Positions 44,567 to 55,600 of a DNA stretch of 64,000 nucleotides are shown here, in pieces. The stretch comes from Thysanoteuthis rhombus (Eukaryota > Mollusca > Cephalopoda > Oegopsida > Thysanoteuthidae). The DNA is taken from assembly GCA_963457665.1 (NCBI GenBank), contig OY735219.1, positions 39,169,477-39,233,476 of the forward strand, written 5' to 3'. The notes beneath the pieces were generated by a model. It was not told the origin of the DNA and ran no database searches. It worked only from the letters and a program-made list of their open reading frames with translations. Positions within the stretch are counted from its first letter, which is position 1, and every line of letters starts with the position of its first letter. The position numbers and the translations under genes were made by a program.

Positions 44567-45594
44567 GTTTGAAAGATTTCAATGGAATGAAAAGTTAAAA
44601 TCAAGAATTCTGTTGCTAATTCAATTGAATGCATTTATATTTTTGAATGCCACATGTGAACAGCAAAATCTTCAGTGAACTGCTGTAAATATTTTCTTTG
44701 AAAAAGATGGTTGGTACCTATCAAAATGCATCAAAACATGCCCATGGGAAAAAAAAGAAAGAATTTTGAGATGTAATACCTACTTCCTCTTGAGTTTTTC
44801 TCTTCACCTTCCAATTGTCACTTTCATCAACATATATATATATATAAACAGTTATGTATATATATCATCAATATTATGTTAATAATATATATATATGAGT
44901 ATCATTAATATTATATTAATGGAATCACCCATTGAGGTGCTATTACCTGCTAGAAAGTGGTTTTGTTTTGTTTCAACCATGTACTTAAGAATACTTCATT
45001 TGATAATTAAGTGTGAAAATAACATTCAATGGAAAAAATGGAAAAATTAACTCAAAATTGTCAAATTCTTCCGTTGAATTTGTTAGTAGAGAATCAACTC
45101 AAAGAAGTTTTTCTGCATTATTAGTATTCTTAAAGATGATATTATAAGTTTGCTTGTGTCCAATCTGAGATTAAAACTGACACAATGGACTAACTATTCA
45201 CAGAGATGAAAATTCAATAGAAATGACATGAACAGCGTGTCATGTCTGTTGTTATACTTACTGATCCCTCATCATTAAATGTGCTTTTTGGGTAACCAAC
45301 GTAAGTAAGCCCTGTTTTGAAAAAACAAATGATCTATGGTTTAAGATAATATCAATAAACAATATGCATAGAACCTTATGTAAAATGACTAACTACATGT
45401 ATTACATAACCTATATAGTAAGAAAGGGAGGCTGTATTCGATCAACACTGCTGGGGTTCCATGTCAGTATAACTGTTTGGTTCTTAAAGTCTCTGAAAGA
45501 GTTACCTGGTAAAAGACTGATGATCCCCCCAAAATGAAATTTATACATTGTACTATAATAACAAAGTATATGTTAAACAGGGGAGAAAACACAG
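44564..45594. other. No recognisable feature
   Basis: Apart from a short doubled block (ATCATCAATATTATGTTAAT and ATCATTAATATTATATTAAT at about 44865-44920) nothing was identified. Confidence 0.45.
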
Positions 45595-45825
45595 CAGAAA
45601 ATTACATAAATTGCACTGACAGATATTGGGAAATAAGTGACAGAAAAATTTTTTCAAAGTTTTTCAATGTTCAGTGTTTAAAGCTGTAAAGCTTTCTAGA
45701 CAATGAGCAAAGGTTTCGATCCTACTTCATGGTACTGGATAGGATAATGGATAGTCTATAGCCACACTGAAGAGTTGTAATACAACAAAAACAGCTGTCT
45801 GTGGATGACTCAATTATTAATTATT
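45595..45825 (-). mobile_element. Repeat F, variant-2 head
   Basis: ATAAATTGCACTGACAGATA, TTTAAAGCTGTAAAGC, AGGTTTCGATCCTACTTC (good B box match GGTTTCGATCC), TGTAATACAAC and CTGTCTGTGGATGACTC. Tail to tail with nothing: the next F copy starts at once in the same orientation. Confidence 0.65.
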
Positions 45826-46155
45826 ATTATAATTAATGCTCCTTTATTAAGGGTTGAGCATTTTTTAAGTAAGGCAACTCTTTCATTATAAGTTATATAG
45901 CAATGCTCTTCCAACTTTGGAATGGAGCACCCTGTTGAATGGGGAATTGTGCGTTAATAAATATATTGCTTAAAATTCAGTCTTACTGACCATCCAGTTC
46001 TGTGTTGGGCAGGGATAAAATGCTAGCCTCTGGGTTTGGAGCGAAGATTTTGATCCTACCTTGTGGTACTGGATGGAATAATGGATAGTCTTCAGCCATA
46101 CTGACGAGTTGTAATACAACAAAACAGCTGTCCGTGGATGACTCAATCATTAATA
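45826..46155 (-). mobile_element. Repeat F, variant-1 head
   Basis: Head GCTCCTTTATTAAGGGTTGAG...CCTGTTGAATGGGGAATTG, then GTTGGGCAGGGATAAAATG (A box-like), GAAGATTTTGATCCTACC (B box-like) and the shared tail through CAGCTGTCCGTGGATGACTC, ending in (TA)n at 46152-46175. Confidence 0.7.
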
Positions 46156-46175
46156 TATATGTATATATATATATA

Positions 46176-46526
46176 TGTGAGTGTATGTAAGCGTGCAATT
46201 ACAAGAGGTGATGGATCAAAACCAATTTTGTTTGCAGGTTGTTATTAAATGGCATTGCAATACAGAACTCAATTCCTCCTTGAAAATGTACATTGGATTC
46301 TGTTCTGCTTTAGAAATTATCTTGCCGTAATACATATGTCATTCTGGCTGCATGACAACCAAAAGGATTAATATATAAATATCATTTCAGCAAATAGATT
46401 TTTTATCGCTAAACAAATAGGAAACTCGGTATAATTAATGTTTTGCAATATCCGCTAGCATGCTGAGCAATTCACACGTATGTATACACATATACATGTG
46501 TGTGAAATTCCCGCTCTATACAGATG

Positions 46527-46528
<2 letters not shown>
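46176..46528. other. No recognisable feature
   Basis: AT-rich spacer. Confidence 0.4.
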
Positions 46529-46585
<57 letters not shown>

Positions 46586-46596
46586 GTATATATATA

Positions 46597-46647
<51 letters not shown>

Positions 46648-46653
46648 TAATAT
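46529..46653. repeat. (TA)n microsatellite
   Basis: About 125 bp with TG and CTA interruptions. Confidence 0.95.
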
Positions 46654-46767
46654 ATTGTCACCACAAGCATCCTCCCAGGCTGAGGATTGGACAAATGGAC
46701 ATTGCCCCCTCGCAGGTTAGGCCTTTTATTTAAAGGTGATGGGGTTTGAAATTTTTTGAACCTTATA

Positions 46768-47288
46768 GTCAATAACAAATCTCTACGAAACCCATAAAAG
46801 AAGAAATCAAGCGAAAAATCAATCTAGCAGAGCAAGCTTAGCATTCAAAAGCAGAAAGATCCTATTAATTCTAAAAAGAAGGGTATACCACAAACGCATC
46901 CTCCAAATAGTCACCAATGGAGCTGGAACATGGAACCTAACCAAGAGACTGACTCGCAAAATGAAAAGTATACCAGGTGCATATAAAAGAATCATGCTCA
47001 ATCACATATGGAGAGATCACAAGGAGAAAACAGGAATCCGAAATACCGTAGAGCCCATTAGAAAACTTAAATGGCAATGGGCTGGTCATGTAACAAGAAT
47101 GGCAGACAACCGATAGACATCACAACTCACAACATGGATCCCCAGAGATCACATGCAAAACTAAGCCTGGCTGATGAACTAGACAAATTCAGAAAATTTT
47201 GACTCCACGACGCCCACATTAGAGAGGTGCGGCAAATCCTGGGGAAGGTCTCAGTCCAATGACGGACAATAAAAGATTAATGATGATA
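46768..47288 (+). mobile_element. RTE LINE 3' half
   Basis: From AATAACAAATCTCTACG through TCACCAATGGAGCTGGAACA and GGCAATGGGCTGGTCATG to GACGGACAATAAAAG and a short GATGATA end. Confidence 0.85.
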
Positions 47289-47329
47289 GCTAATAAAGGA
47301 TGATGATGCCGTACATCTGTTTCATGTGA

Positions 47330-47480
47330 CCCCAAACTTAATGTACCTATATAAAAAGATGGTATTATTCTTTGCTGGTAACAGGGTAGCTGATAAGATA
47401 TATCCTGAATATATCGTTTACCCCCTGATGGAAATATATCACTCCCACCATCTCCCTGTAAAAACCGGCAACAGTCGCCC
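47330..47480 (-). repeat. Repeat C, left-block fragment
   Basis: On the minus strand GGGGGTAAACGATATATTCAGG and ATATCTTATCAGC resemble the block at about 10740-10810. Weak. Confidence 0.35.
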
Positions 47481-47580
47481 ATGATCGTCATACATATATG
47501 AATATGTATGTGTATCAAGTATATATGAATACATACATACATATACATGTTTTCATTCCTGAACACAACTTCATATAACA

Positions 47581-47581
<1 letters not shown>

Positions 47582-47631
<50 letters not shown>

Positions 47632-47690
47632 CATATATATGTATATATATATGTATATATATACATATGTGTATGTGTGTGTGTTTATTG
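47582..47690. repeat. (TA)n microsatellite
   Basis: About 45 bp pure, then TA/TG/CA mixtures to 47690. Confidence 0.9.
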
Positions 47691-47842
47691 AAGTATAAAA
47701 TTACGTTTCATTTCTGTTGTTTGATAGCATTAGGAGTATTTAATTTTAGCTGACTCTATTCAAAACAATTACTTTTGATTGGATTGTGACAGATGTCATA
47801 TTAGTGCGCATTTTCAAAAAGAATTTGTCTAAATTGATATAT

Positions 47843-48061
47843 TGGAAACTGTCAACCAAAACTGTCAAAATAGGTTTCAACAGTTTTTAAGGTGGACCAT
47901 CTGTCTGGCTGGCTATCATGCATACAGTCTGTGCCAATGGAGCTTGAGGGCTGAAAATCAAAAAGTTTCAGTGATCACTGCTAAAACAAAATGCGAAAGA
48001 AGTAGCTTTTTAATTGATCACCACCACGTTACTGTTTCTATTGAGGGACTAACCAGATCTG
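47843..48061 (+). mobile_element. Repeat A, internally deleted 219-bp form
   Basis: TGGAAACTGTCAACCAAAACT at the start, jump from GAGGGCTGAAAATCAAAA to AGTTTCAGTGATCAC, then ACTGTTTCTATTGAGGGAC and end CCAGATCTG. Confidence 0.85.
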
Positions 48062-48109
48062 TTTTCATTTATTGATCCTAATATTTGATTATTATGCATT
48101 TTGTATTTT

Positions 48110-48618
48110 ATGAGTGGTAGAAATATAAATCAAATGCAAAAGACGCTTTATGCCATTTATGGAGGAGACACTGCAAATGATTAGATGTCAAAACTGGTTT
48201 GAAAAGTTCAATCTGGGGATTTCTTGCTGAATAATGTTCCACTGTCAGGAAGACCAATTGAGGTTAATATCAATTGCATCAAGACATTACTTGAGAATAA
48301 TCCAAATTACACAATTCAGGAATATGCCAACATACTTAAAATATATAAATCAAGGGTGGAAAATCATTTGTATCAGATTATATTACATTAGTCACTTTGA
48401 TGGGTGGCTTCCACTCAATGAGTGATGAAAAGAGGATACTTCAAAACAAGGAATATAAAAAATTGTATGGCAAGCTCCTTCTGCAAAATCAAACCATTGA
48501 TTTAAACAAGTACTTCTCCGAGTTAGATCAATTGAAGGCAGCGATTGATTGTAAGTATCTGAAATTAGTTGAGGGACAGGATGTAATATTCCATCAAGAT
48601 AATCTCAGACCTTATGTT
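48110..48618 (+). mobile_element. mariner transposase relic, internally deleted
   Basis: N-terminal blocks (TLYAIYGGDTAND, QNWFEKF-like, SGDFLLN, LSGRPIEV and LLENNPNYTIQEYANILKI, about 48130-48340) are followed by FDGWLPLNE (about 48396-48423). Next comes YGKLLLQNQTIDLNKYFSEL (about 48466-48525), DQLKAAID and VIFHQDN (about 48580-48603, second catalytic Asp). About 100 codons with the first catalytic Asp are missing. A repeat A copy cuts it at LRPYV (48618), and no mariner sequence resumes beyond. Confidence 0.85.
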
Positions 48619-49055
48619 TTAGAAACTGTCAACCAACACTGTCACCAAATTTGTCAAAATAGGTATCTCCAGTTATCAAGTTAGTCCAGCTGACTGGCTA
48701 TGTATGTATGTGTTACATGCACAGGCCACACCAATGGAGCTAGTAGGTTGAAATTTTCTATATTTACTTTTTATTACGTTTAGCAAAACCATATTTTTTT
48801 TTTCAAAATTGTCCCTTAAATAGGTTTTTAGTGGGGGTTCACTTTGCAAACTAAGTTTATGCCAAATTGATCCCTCAATTTGTGTCTAGCAGCAGACATG
48901 TTTGTATTTTGAAAATTCAGAATTTTTTAGTCATCATTCCCCACAAAATGCAAGGGAAGTAACTTATTCATTGATCATTCCTGCTTTCTAGTTTTTTAAT
49001 TGATCAACCCCAAGACGGCATGCTGCCAAAAGACACTCATCATATGATTGTGTCT
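48619..49055 (+). mobile_element. Repeat A inserted in mariner
   Basis: TTAGAAACTGTCAACCAACA start; all inner blocks; the right end (TTTCTATTGAG...CCTG) is lost after CATATGATTGTGTCT. Confidence 0.85.
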
Positions 49056-49059
49056 TTGG

Positions 49060-49440
49060 AATAAAGGAAAAGCCAATACAATCTAATGTTAAATCTGCCA
49101 CTGACCTTGAAAGCAAGGAAGAAAGAGAAAAAAAAGCATGCTTACTCAGCCTAATGGTTAATCTGTCACTGATCTCAAAAGCAAGGAAGGAAGAAAAAGA
49201 ATGTGTTGTCCCCAGGTGGACTTGATCCTAAGATCTGCTAGTGTCCAGCTTTATGCCTTGAACCTCCGAGCCTCAGGATCAGAAATGAAAAGAGAAATAA
49301 ATAAAAGGCCAATTCAGTCTAATTGTTAATCTGCTACTGACCTTGAAAACAAAGACAAAAGAAAGAAAGAAAGAGAAGAATGTTTTGCCTCTGGGGGGAT
49401 TCGATCCTAAGATTGATTAATGTCCCACTGAATGCCTTAA
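49060..49440 (-). mobile_element. tRNA-like SINE pieces in tandem
   Basis: Three partial units of about 130-180 bp share TCTAATGTTAATCTGCCACTG-like and GACCTTGAAA.CAA starts. Two carry reversed tRNA-like promoter blocks, TGGACTTGATCCTAAGATC (about 49217) and GGATTCGATCCTAAGATT (about 49398). GAAAGAAAGA linkers separate them. Confidence 0.55.
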
Positions 49441-51047
49441 ACAACTGACCCATGTAAGGATGAATGAAGAGTTGAATTTTATTTCTGATTATGGATGCCA
49501 TTACATTGTTTCGATGGTTTTGTTGTATTAATTGTTTTTATGACATCTTTAGTAACATAGAAACATTCACCGAAAAGAAAAACATATATGTTTACTTGTT
49601 ATGTCTATCTTGGCAAAGACGCATCATGTTGACATTTTCATAAGGGTCATCTTTATATTAGCAATTTTAAATGGCTTCAAGTGGCTAAATAAAAAAAAAA
49701 TGCTTTTAGGGTAGAATTAATTGCCATATTACTTTGTATATTTCATTTCCTCTGTATAAACATTAACCTTGAATTCTAAAATTGACCAATAGAAGTATAT
49801 GTGGGTCACATTTATAATCTGAATGTGTGAATTTTTAAAAACTTATTTGATTAGATAAAACAATTTTATACACTGATTGTTCGATTTCTTCAATATACAG
49901 ATTCTAACACTGATTAAAACGAAAGTTCGGGTGAATTTTTTCTGTCATACCTTTACAAATTTATGGTGTAAACACTCGTAGGAAACAAGTTATTGTTTCT
50001 TAATTTCTTTATTGATATAATATCTGACAAATCCTTGTTGCATAGAACTACCATTAGATGTGATTGTTCATATTTTAAAATTCTTTGGAAAGCCTTCCAT
50101 CTACCTGTCACCACACTGCATTCATCTAATTATATATTTTACAATAAGATAAAACTAAAAAAAAACAACAAATTAATGGCTTTTGATTTTTTATTATTGT
50201 GTTTTAACCAAAAGATTGTGGGAAAACAGTATTTTTAGACTGAGAATACTGTTATTTGAACAAAATCTAACCACTTTGAACAGTCAATATAAAAATGGCC
50301 CTCATCAAAATTTCTACTTGATGTTTCTTTATAGAGATGGCCACTTGATATTGTAAAAAAATCATATTTTCTGGTACAGAAAATCAATGTTTACAAAAAA
50401 TTCAAAAACACCTTTCAACTTTGAAACAGAAATGAAATAAAAACCTAGACTGCCTCCCCTCCATTATTTTTCAAACGGAAAAATAATTCAGTTCCATGTC
50501 ATTTCCATTTGAAACAAAGATGACAAAATTCTACTTGCACCACACTTTGAAATCAATCATTTTTTTCCTCAACTTTTTTTTTTTTACTCACCTAGATATA
50601 AATATGTGAAAACTAGTTTTTATAGTTTGTATGGTGAAATGAAATATATTCTCTTCTATTCTAGAATTGAATAAAACAAAATGAAGCCTGGAACTTGAAG
50701 TTTTCAACATTCAATTCAATTTAATGAATAAATAATAATGATTTCCCTTGATACATATTTAAGAGAAAACGGATATATTTTGACTTTTCATGCCATTATC
50801 AACGTTTAAAACAAAAATTTCCGAATGCGTTCAGTATTATGAAAAATAGAATTAGGTCTGTTCAAAATTCAGCACGTGTAACCCTCATGACCGTTTTCGT
50901 TCAATTCAATTATTGTATCAAGAAAATCTGACACTGCCATTTTTTATTGTTGCTCGATTTGTCATCAGTTAGTGTGTACATCATCATGATACATGTATGA
51001 ATCACTAGTTTTTGGTGTGGTAATATTGTTACGGTGCGAAAACAAAG
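49441..51047. other. No recognisable feature (largest empty stretch)
   Basis: About 1.6 kb, very AT-rich, with no repeat family of this window, no tRNA-like motif and no plausible exon. The 81-codon frame at 49993-50238 is unrecognised. The low similarity to anything else here makes it the best candidate for unique host DNA. Confidence 0.5.
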
Positions 51048-51172
51048 TCAAAGTCTTGCAAAAATTATATAAATTGCATTGACATTTATTGGGAAACAAT
51101 TGACTGAAATGACAAAACTTTTTAAAAAACATGCTCCTATATATTTAGTGTTTAAAGCAGTAGTTTTCTGGA
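51048..51172 (-). mobile_element. Repeat F, variant-2 head fragment
   Basis: ATAAATTGCATTGACATTTA, GTGTTTAAAGCAGTAG, then TTTTCTGGACTA runs straight into (TA)n, the same junction as at 2532. Confidence 0.5.
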
Positions 51173-51185
51173 CTATATATATATG

Positions 51186-51216
<31 letters not shown>
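51173..51216. repeat. (TA)n microsatellite
   Basis: TA run with GTA and CATA interruptions. Confidence 0.9.
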
Positions 51217-51564
51217 GTTTGCATTATGGATGTGAAGTGATCTGACAGACTGTTGATGAAAAAGACAATTGGAAGGTGAAGAGAAAAACTTGTGAAAGCA
51301 TGTGTTATGTCCCTAAGTTTTTTTTTTCATTCTGTGGGCATATTTTGATGCAGTTTGATGGTGGTTCACAAAAAATTTTGCTGTTGACATGTTTGGGGTC
51401 GAGGGAAAGAAATAAGGATATTTCTGTGTCGTTTGGTTGTTTAGTAGGAGCCGGAGGGGAGGTGCTTGTATCTGTATAGGTGAGACCTGTGTAACCTCTC
51501 TCTTTGACCTCAAGCATATAAACTGGAAAAATTTTCTGTGGACTACTGCAAATTTTTCTTTCTC
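51217..51564. other. No recognisable feature
   Basis: Overlapping open frames on both strands (51276-51649) reflect locally low stop density. The minus 114-codon frame begins in the LINE and carries no known domain beyond it. Confidence 0.4.
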
Positions 51565-51775
51565 TATTGTGGGCATCGCAGAGCCAGTATTTTCTGAATT
51601 TGTCTAGTTCATCTCTCCATCTTGTATTATATCGGCCTTGGTTTTGCATGTGATCTCTGGGGATCCATGTTGTGAGTCATGATGTCCATCGGTAGTCTTT
51701 CATTCTTGCAACATGGCCTGCTCATTGCCATTTGAGTTTTTTAAGAGTTTCTATGATGTCTTGGACTCCTGTTAG
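51565..51775 (-). mobile_element. RTE LINE ORF2 C-terminus
   Basis: QNQGRYNTRWRDELDKFRKY is open on the minus strand (about 51590-51649), continuing back to the ARMKDYRWTS and ESLKNSN blocks. The 3' UTR and tail are missing. Confidence 0.85.
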
Positions 51776-51799
51776 GTATATATAATATGCATATCATCG

Positions 51800-52425
51800 T
51801 TATCATCATTTTTAGCCCCATGAAGTCCATTGCTGGACAAAGGCCTTTCTAATTTCTTTCCATGACAACCATAATTGTTCAAGTCTCTGACATGTTTTAC
51901 CGGCAAACCTTTCACTGTCATCCCTCTATCTTGCCTTCTTATTAAGTGTCCAACCCACTTCCATTCTTGTTGCCTGATTATTTGCATAATATCCTTCACT
52001 CCAGTCCTCTTTCTGATCCATGTTGGTCTTTAACAATCAATTAGTTATCACCAACATTGCTTTTTCCATGGCTCTATGCATGATTCTATATTGGTTCTCA
52101 GTATGTTTTGTTAAATTCCATGTTTCGCATCTGTGGGTCATAGGTGATATTATACCTTCATTGTGTACTTTACTCTTTTGTACACATTATCAAGATGTTC
52201 TTCAATAAGTTTCTATTCAAACCCAATGAAACTGATCGTTATGTGTTGTTTTATTTGGCTTCCATGGGCTTTCTCTAACTTTATTATCTGACCTGGGTAA
52301 ACGTATTCATCAACCTCTTTTTGAGCTTCACCTATTCTTATGGTCTTACGTCTACCTGTATTAATGTCTATTTGGCAATATCTTATTAAGTGATAGTTTA
52401 TACAGTCGCCTTGGCCGTCTGGGCC
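51800..52425 (-). mobile_element. RTE-clade LINE, second subfamily
   Basis: Minus strand: IDINTGRRKTIRIGEAQKEV (about 52315-52375), DEYVYPGQIIKLEK, KDIMQIIRQQEWKWVGHLIR (about 51940-51999), a short LPVKHVRDLNN and HGKKLERPLSSN block, and an interrupted CATCGTTATCATCATT tail. Distinct from the main LINE. Confidence 0.85.
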
Positions 52426-52439
52426 CACTGAGCTACTGA

Positions 52440-52575
52440 GGAAGGAAACCAAGCATAAAGAGTGGACTCAGTGTCCAGTGGATTGCCACTCCAAACAACT
52501 GGTACAAGTGGGAGGAGAGGAATCATCCCTTGATCCTTGTAAGTGAGGAATGAGTTAACAACAACAACAACATGT
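52440..52575 (-). mobile_element. Possible tRNA-type SINE fragment
   Basis: On the minus strand CAGTAGCTCAGTGGGCCCAG (about 52420-52440) looks like an A box, and an (AAC)4 run lies at 52557-52571. No B box is present, since the LINE follows. Confidence 0.3.
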
Positions 52576-52622
52576 AAAAGTATAAACGCATTAATAGAGT
52601 GAATATAAAGCACTGTAGGTAA

Positions 52623-53081
52623 AAAGGTCTGGTTAGTCACTCAATAGAGACTTTCACTTGAGCATCGTCTTTTGGCAGCATGCAATGCCCGGGATGGATA
52701 CTTGAAAAATTAGAACGAAAAATTATCAATGAATGAGTTGCTTTTCCCCAATCTTTTGTTGGGCAATGATCACTGAATTTTTAGAAAACAAGTGAGAACA
52801 TTGCCAGACAGAAACTAAGACTTTAGTATAAAGACACACTGCTAATTGAATATCCGACTAAAAACCTATTTGGGGTGGGTGGGATTGCAACATTTTTTTT
52901 CTTCGCATAATAAGGAGTAAATGCTTGAAATTTCAGCCCTGTAGCTCCATTGGTGCAGCTTGTATGCATGATACATACATACATACATAGCCAGTGAGCC
53001 AGCCAACGAGCCAGCGAGCCAGCAAGCTAGACCAGAAAACTGAAGTTTATATATGTTGACAGTTCTGGTTAACGTTTTCTA
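52623..53081 (-). mobile_element. Repeat A, full length
   Basis: AAGGTCTGGTTAGTCACTC start, GAGACTTTCACTTGAGC in place of the usual inner motif, all other blocks, a (CATA)n and GCCAGCGAG-rich stretch at 52970-53030, and the end AACGTTTTCTAG. Confidence 0.85.
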
Positions 53082-53619
53082 GATACTTACCACTGATAAG
53101 CACGGATGAAAATCAAGTTGTGAAGATGTCAAAGATATAGTAGTTTCTTAGAAACCACACAAAAGAAATTAAACAAATACCAAAAACTGTGAAATAAAAT
53201 GGAAATGATTTGATAAACGGAGACAAAGGTTGCATATATGTCATCTCGGTGCGTACGTGTAAATAAAAATTCAAGACAGGATCTAGTTCATGTAAAGGAT
53301 AAAGAGCTTGAAGCCGGAAAGAAAAAAACAGGTGATAGTGATAGTTCTGACATTTGAACCGGAATTAATGTGAAAGAAAAATAAAGGACTCTGTCGGTTG
53401 AATGGAAGATTCAAAAGGTCTTCAGGTAAAACGGAATTGAAGAGAAAAAAAGGTTGAATTAAACAAAGAGGTGGGAAAGAATTTTGGAATATGAATAAAA
53501 AACAAACAAACAAAAAACTTGCCATCACATTCAATAATTGAATGACCGTAGCATCAGCATTTGAAGTCATGAAAAAAAAAATTCTGTCAGGGAATAAATA
53601 TAGTCAGAATTGGGACGGT
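53082..53619. other. No recognisable feature
   Basis: A-rich on the plus strand; the 95-codon minus frame is a T-rich artefact (Phe/Leu-rich). Confidence 0.45.
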
Positions 53620-53732
53620 AAATTCACTAAAAAGTCTGAATTTAAAAAAAAACATGAACACAGCTGAGCAGAAGCTAAGACCAATTTAGTACAAACTGTG
53701 ATTGCAAATTAAAACTTCAAATTAGCTCCATT
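53620..53732 (-). mobile_element. Repeat A fragment
   Basis: TCACTAAAAAGTCTGAATTT, GACCAATTTAGTACAAAC and TTAGCTCCATTGGAATC; interior deleted. Confidence 0.7.
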
Positions 53733-53830
53733 GGAATCTTGCTCAATATCAAATGGAGAGATCACAACACTATTTTCTGCTGTCTTATGATCTCATCATG
53801 TGATGTTGAGCACCTGTCTACTCATGCTCC
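53733..53830. mobile_element. RTE LINE inverted pair
   Basis: The plus-strand block CTCAATATCAAATGGAGAGATC is followed within 30 bp by its minus-strand equivalent (TGATCTCATCATGTGATGTTGAGC), forming a hairpin from the same ORF2 region. Confidence 0.65.
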
Positions 53831-54250
53831 CATGAAGATGTGACACAAGGTCAAGTTTAACGTGGGATGGAGCACCCATGGAAATAGCTCTAGCTGCCAC
53901 AACCAAAGTTGCAAAGGTATCAAAACTCGCCCGACTTGTTCCTCTTAGGGCAATGTGACAGCGCTATCCTGAGGCAAACTGCTTTCATGCAGCTGGGTGG
54001 AGTAATAATATGGGAACCCAAGGACGAGTCAAAAGGTTCCCAATGAACTAAGCAATGCTGAGCCTCAGTTGCCCTCATTGTGTCCGGCATTGCACCTGCA
54101 TTCTCAGTCTTGATGCTCACACCACCACACAGTCCCCTGACCATTTGGCTGGCAAGTGTCAGTACCAGCTCCTTAGGCAAAACCATAGAACAGATACTAC
54201 ATTTCGATCCAAACAAAAAGGCCAGAAAAAAACGGGGGTCTGCACTAAAT
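53831..54250. other. GC-richer unclassified insert
   Basis: About 420 bp at roughly 50% GC, far above its surroundings, lying between two minus-strand LINE parts. A 114-codon minus frame (53920-54264) and a 76-codon plus frame are open. The minus protein has Cys and Pro scattered throughout but no domain I recognise. Sequence quality is less decayed than the neighbours. Confidence 0.5.
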
Positions 54251-54435
54251 TCTCTACTGTGCACATAGCATGGTTCTCAGTTTGACAGCCAGTCTCTTGA
54301 TTAAGTTCCATGTTTAAGCTCTATAAGTGACTATCGGGAAGATGCATTGGTTATAAACCTTTTATTTTTAGAACTGATGGCATTTTTTTGCTTTGAAGGT
54401 TGAGCTTGCTCGACTGAAAGCTTGCCAACCAGGAG
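54251..54435 (-). mobile_element. RTE LINE ORF2 fragment
   Basis: GCATGGTTCTCAGTTTGACA to GTTGAGCTTGCTCGACTG (LRTMLC to the SSTF block). It continues the LINE interrupted at 53830. Confidence 0.8.
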
Positions 54436-54449
54436 TGATTCTATCTTTT

Positions 54450-54600
54450 AGAGTACACAGACATTTTCCCTGATTAATACTCACCACTGAATTAAATGAA
54501 TAGAAGATGAAGGAGATTATGATGGAAAGTTGATGTTTGTTTTGTAAAATAAATGATTTTTCATCTTTAGGCTGCAATCAATGATTTTCCTACATATGTG
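54450..54600 (+). repeat. Repeat D fragment
   Basis: ACTCACCACTGAATTAAATG, GGAGATTATGATGGAAA and TTTTGTAAAATAAATG match the later part of 62868-63050. Confidence 0.5.
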
Positions 54601-54794
54601 ATTATCATTCATCATTGAATTAAATACATTGAGAGAGATCACGTACAAGAATAAATGAAGAGTATGGTTCCCAAAACAGGATAAGCATCATTTGAAAAAT
54701 AAATGTTTAATTAAATTTAAAATCAAATTCTTGATTTGAACTTATCAGCTTATTAAAACCTTATAAATATATTATAATGATTAATAATTGTATC

Positions 54795-55085
54795 ATCCAC
54801 AGACAGCTGTTTTGTTGTATTACAACTCTTCAGGGTGGCTATAGACTATCCAATATCCATCCTGTACCACGAAGTAGGATCAAAACCTTCGCTTCAGACC
54901 CAGAGGCAGGCATTTTACTTCTGACCTATGCAGAACTCAACGGTCAGTAGGACCGAATTAAAGCAGTATACTTACTTGCGCATAATTCCCCACCCACTAG
55001 AGTCCTCCATTCCAGAGTTAGAAGAGCATTGCTATATAGCTTAAATTCAACGAGTTGCCCTACTTAATGAGTGCTAAACCCTGAA
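54795..55085 (+). mobile_element. Repeat F, variant 1, inside MITE E
   Basis: ATCATCCACAGACAGCTG to GCCCTACTTAATGAGTGC; the most complete variant-1 copy in this orientation. Confidence 0.7.
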
Positions 55086-55086
55086 G

Positions 55087-55104
55087 ATATATATATATAT
55101 ATAT

Positions 55105-55200
<96 letters not shown>
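55087..55200. repeat. (TA)n microsatellite
   Basis: About 114 bp of TA with CATACA interruptions near the left. Here it lies at the head side of repeat F, not the tail. Confidence 0.95.
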
Positions 55201-55201
<1 letters not shown>

Positions 55202-55474
55202 GAAGGCTGTAATAAGATAAGATCATTTAAACCTAGAATTTGATTTTTAAATTAAAAACATTTATTTTTTCAATTGCAGTTTTTGTGTTTTGGAACAACA
55301 CTCCTCAGATATTTGCTCTGTAAAGTAAATATTTTTTTAAATCTTCAGACTACAGACTTATTGATTTACCTATGTACCTATTAAATCTGATAAAAATACC
55401 CAACCTCCTAGCTGTAACACACCCGCTCCATGTGTTGCCATCGAGGTTGATAAGACAGTTTTGTTTTCTGAAGC

Positions 55475-55600
55475 ATGGATAGGCAAACTACGGCTCGGGG
55501 GCTCAATTCATCTAGTCCACTGACTCCATTAAATGTGTGTTGTTGCATATAAAAATCTTTGTTTTTCTTATCTATTTTTGGTCAGCGAACAATAAAATTC
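55475..55600 (+). mobile_element. hAT-like element, one end
   Basis: GCATGGATAGGCAAACTACGGC and TCGGGGGCTCAATTC match the general hAT end pattern (CAG..GGGCAAACT.CGGCCCG). No opposite end found within 500 bp. Confidence 0.45.

Larger units (their letters stand above)
54657..55305. mobile_element. Foldback MITE (family E) split by repeat F
   Basis: Left arm AGTATGGTTCCCAAAACAGG...AATCAAATTCTTGATTTG (54661-54755) and right arm GGCTGTAATAAGATAAGATC...TTGTGTTTTGGAACAACACTC. The 43198-43426 copy shows the unsplit form. Confidence 0.65.
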
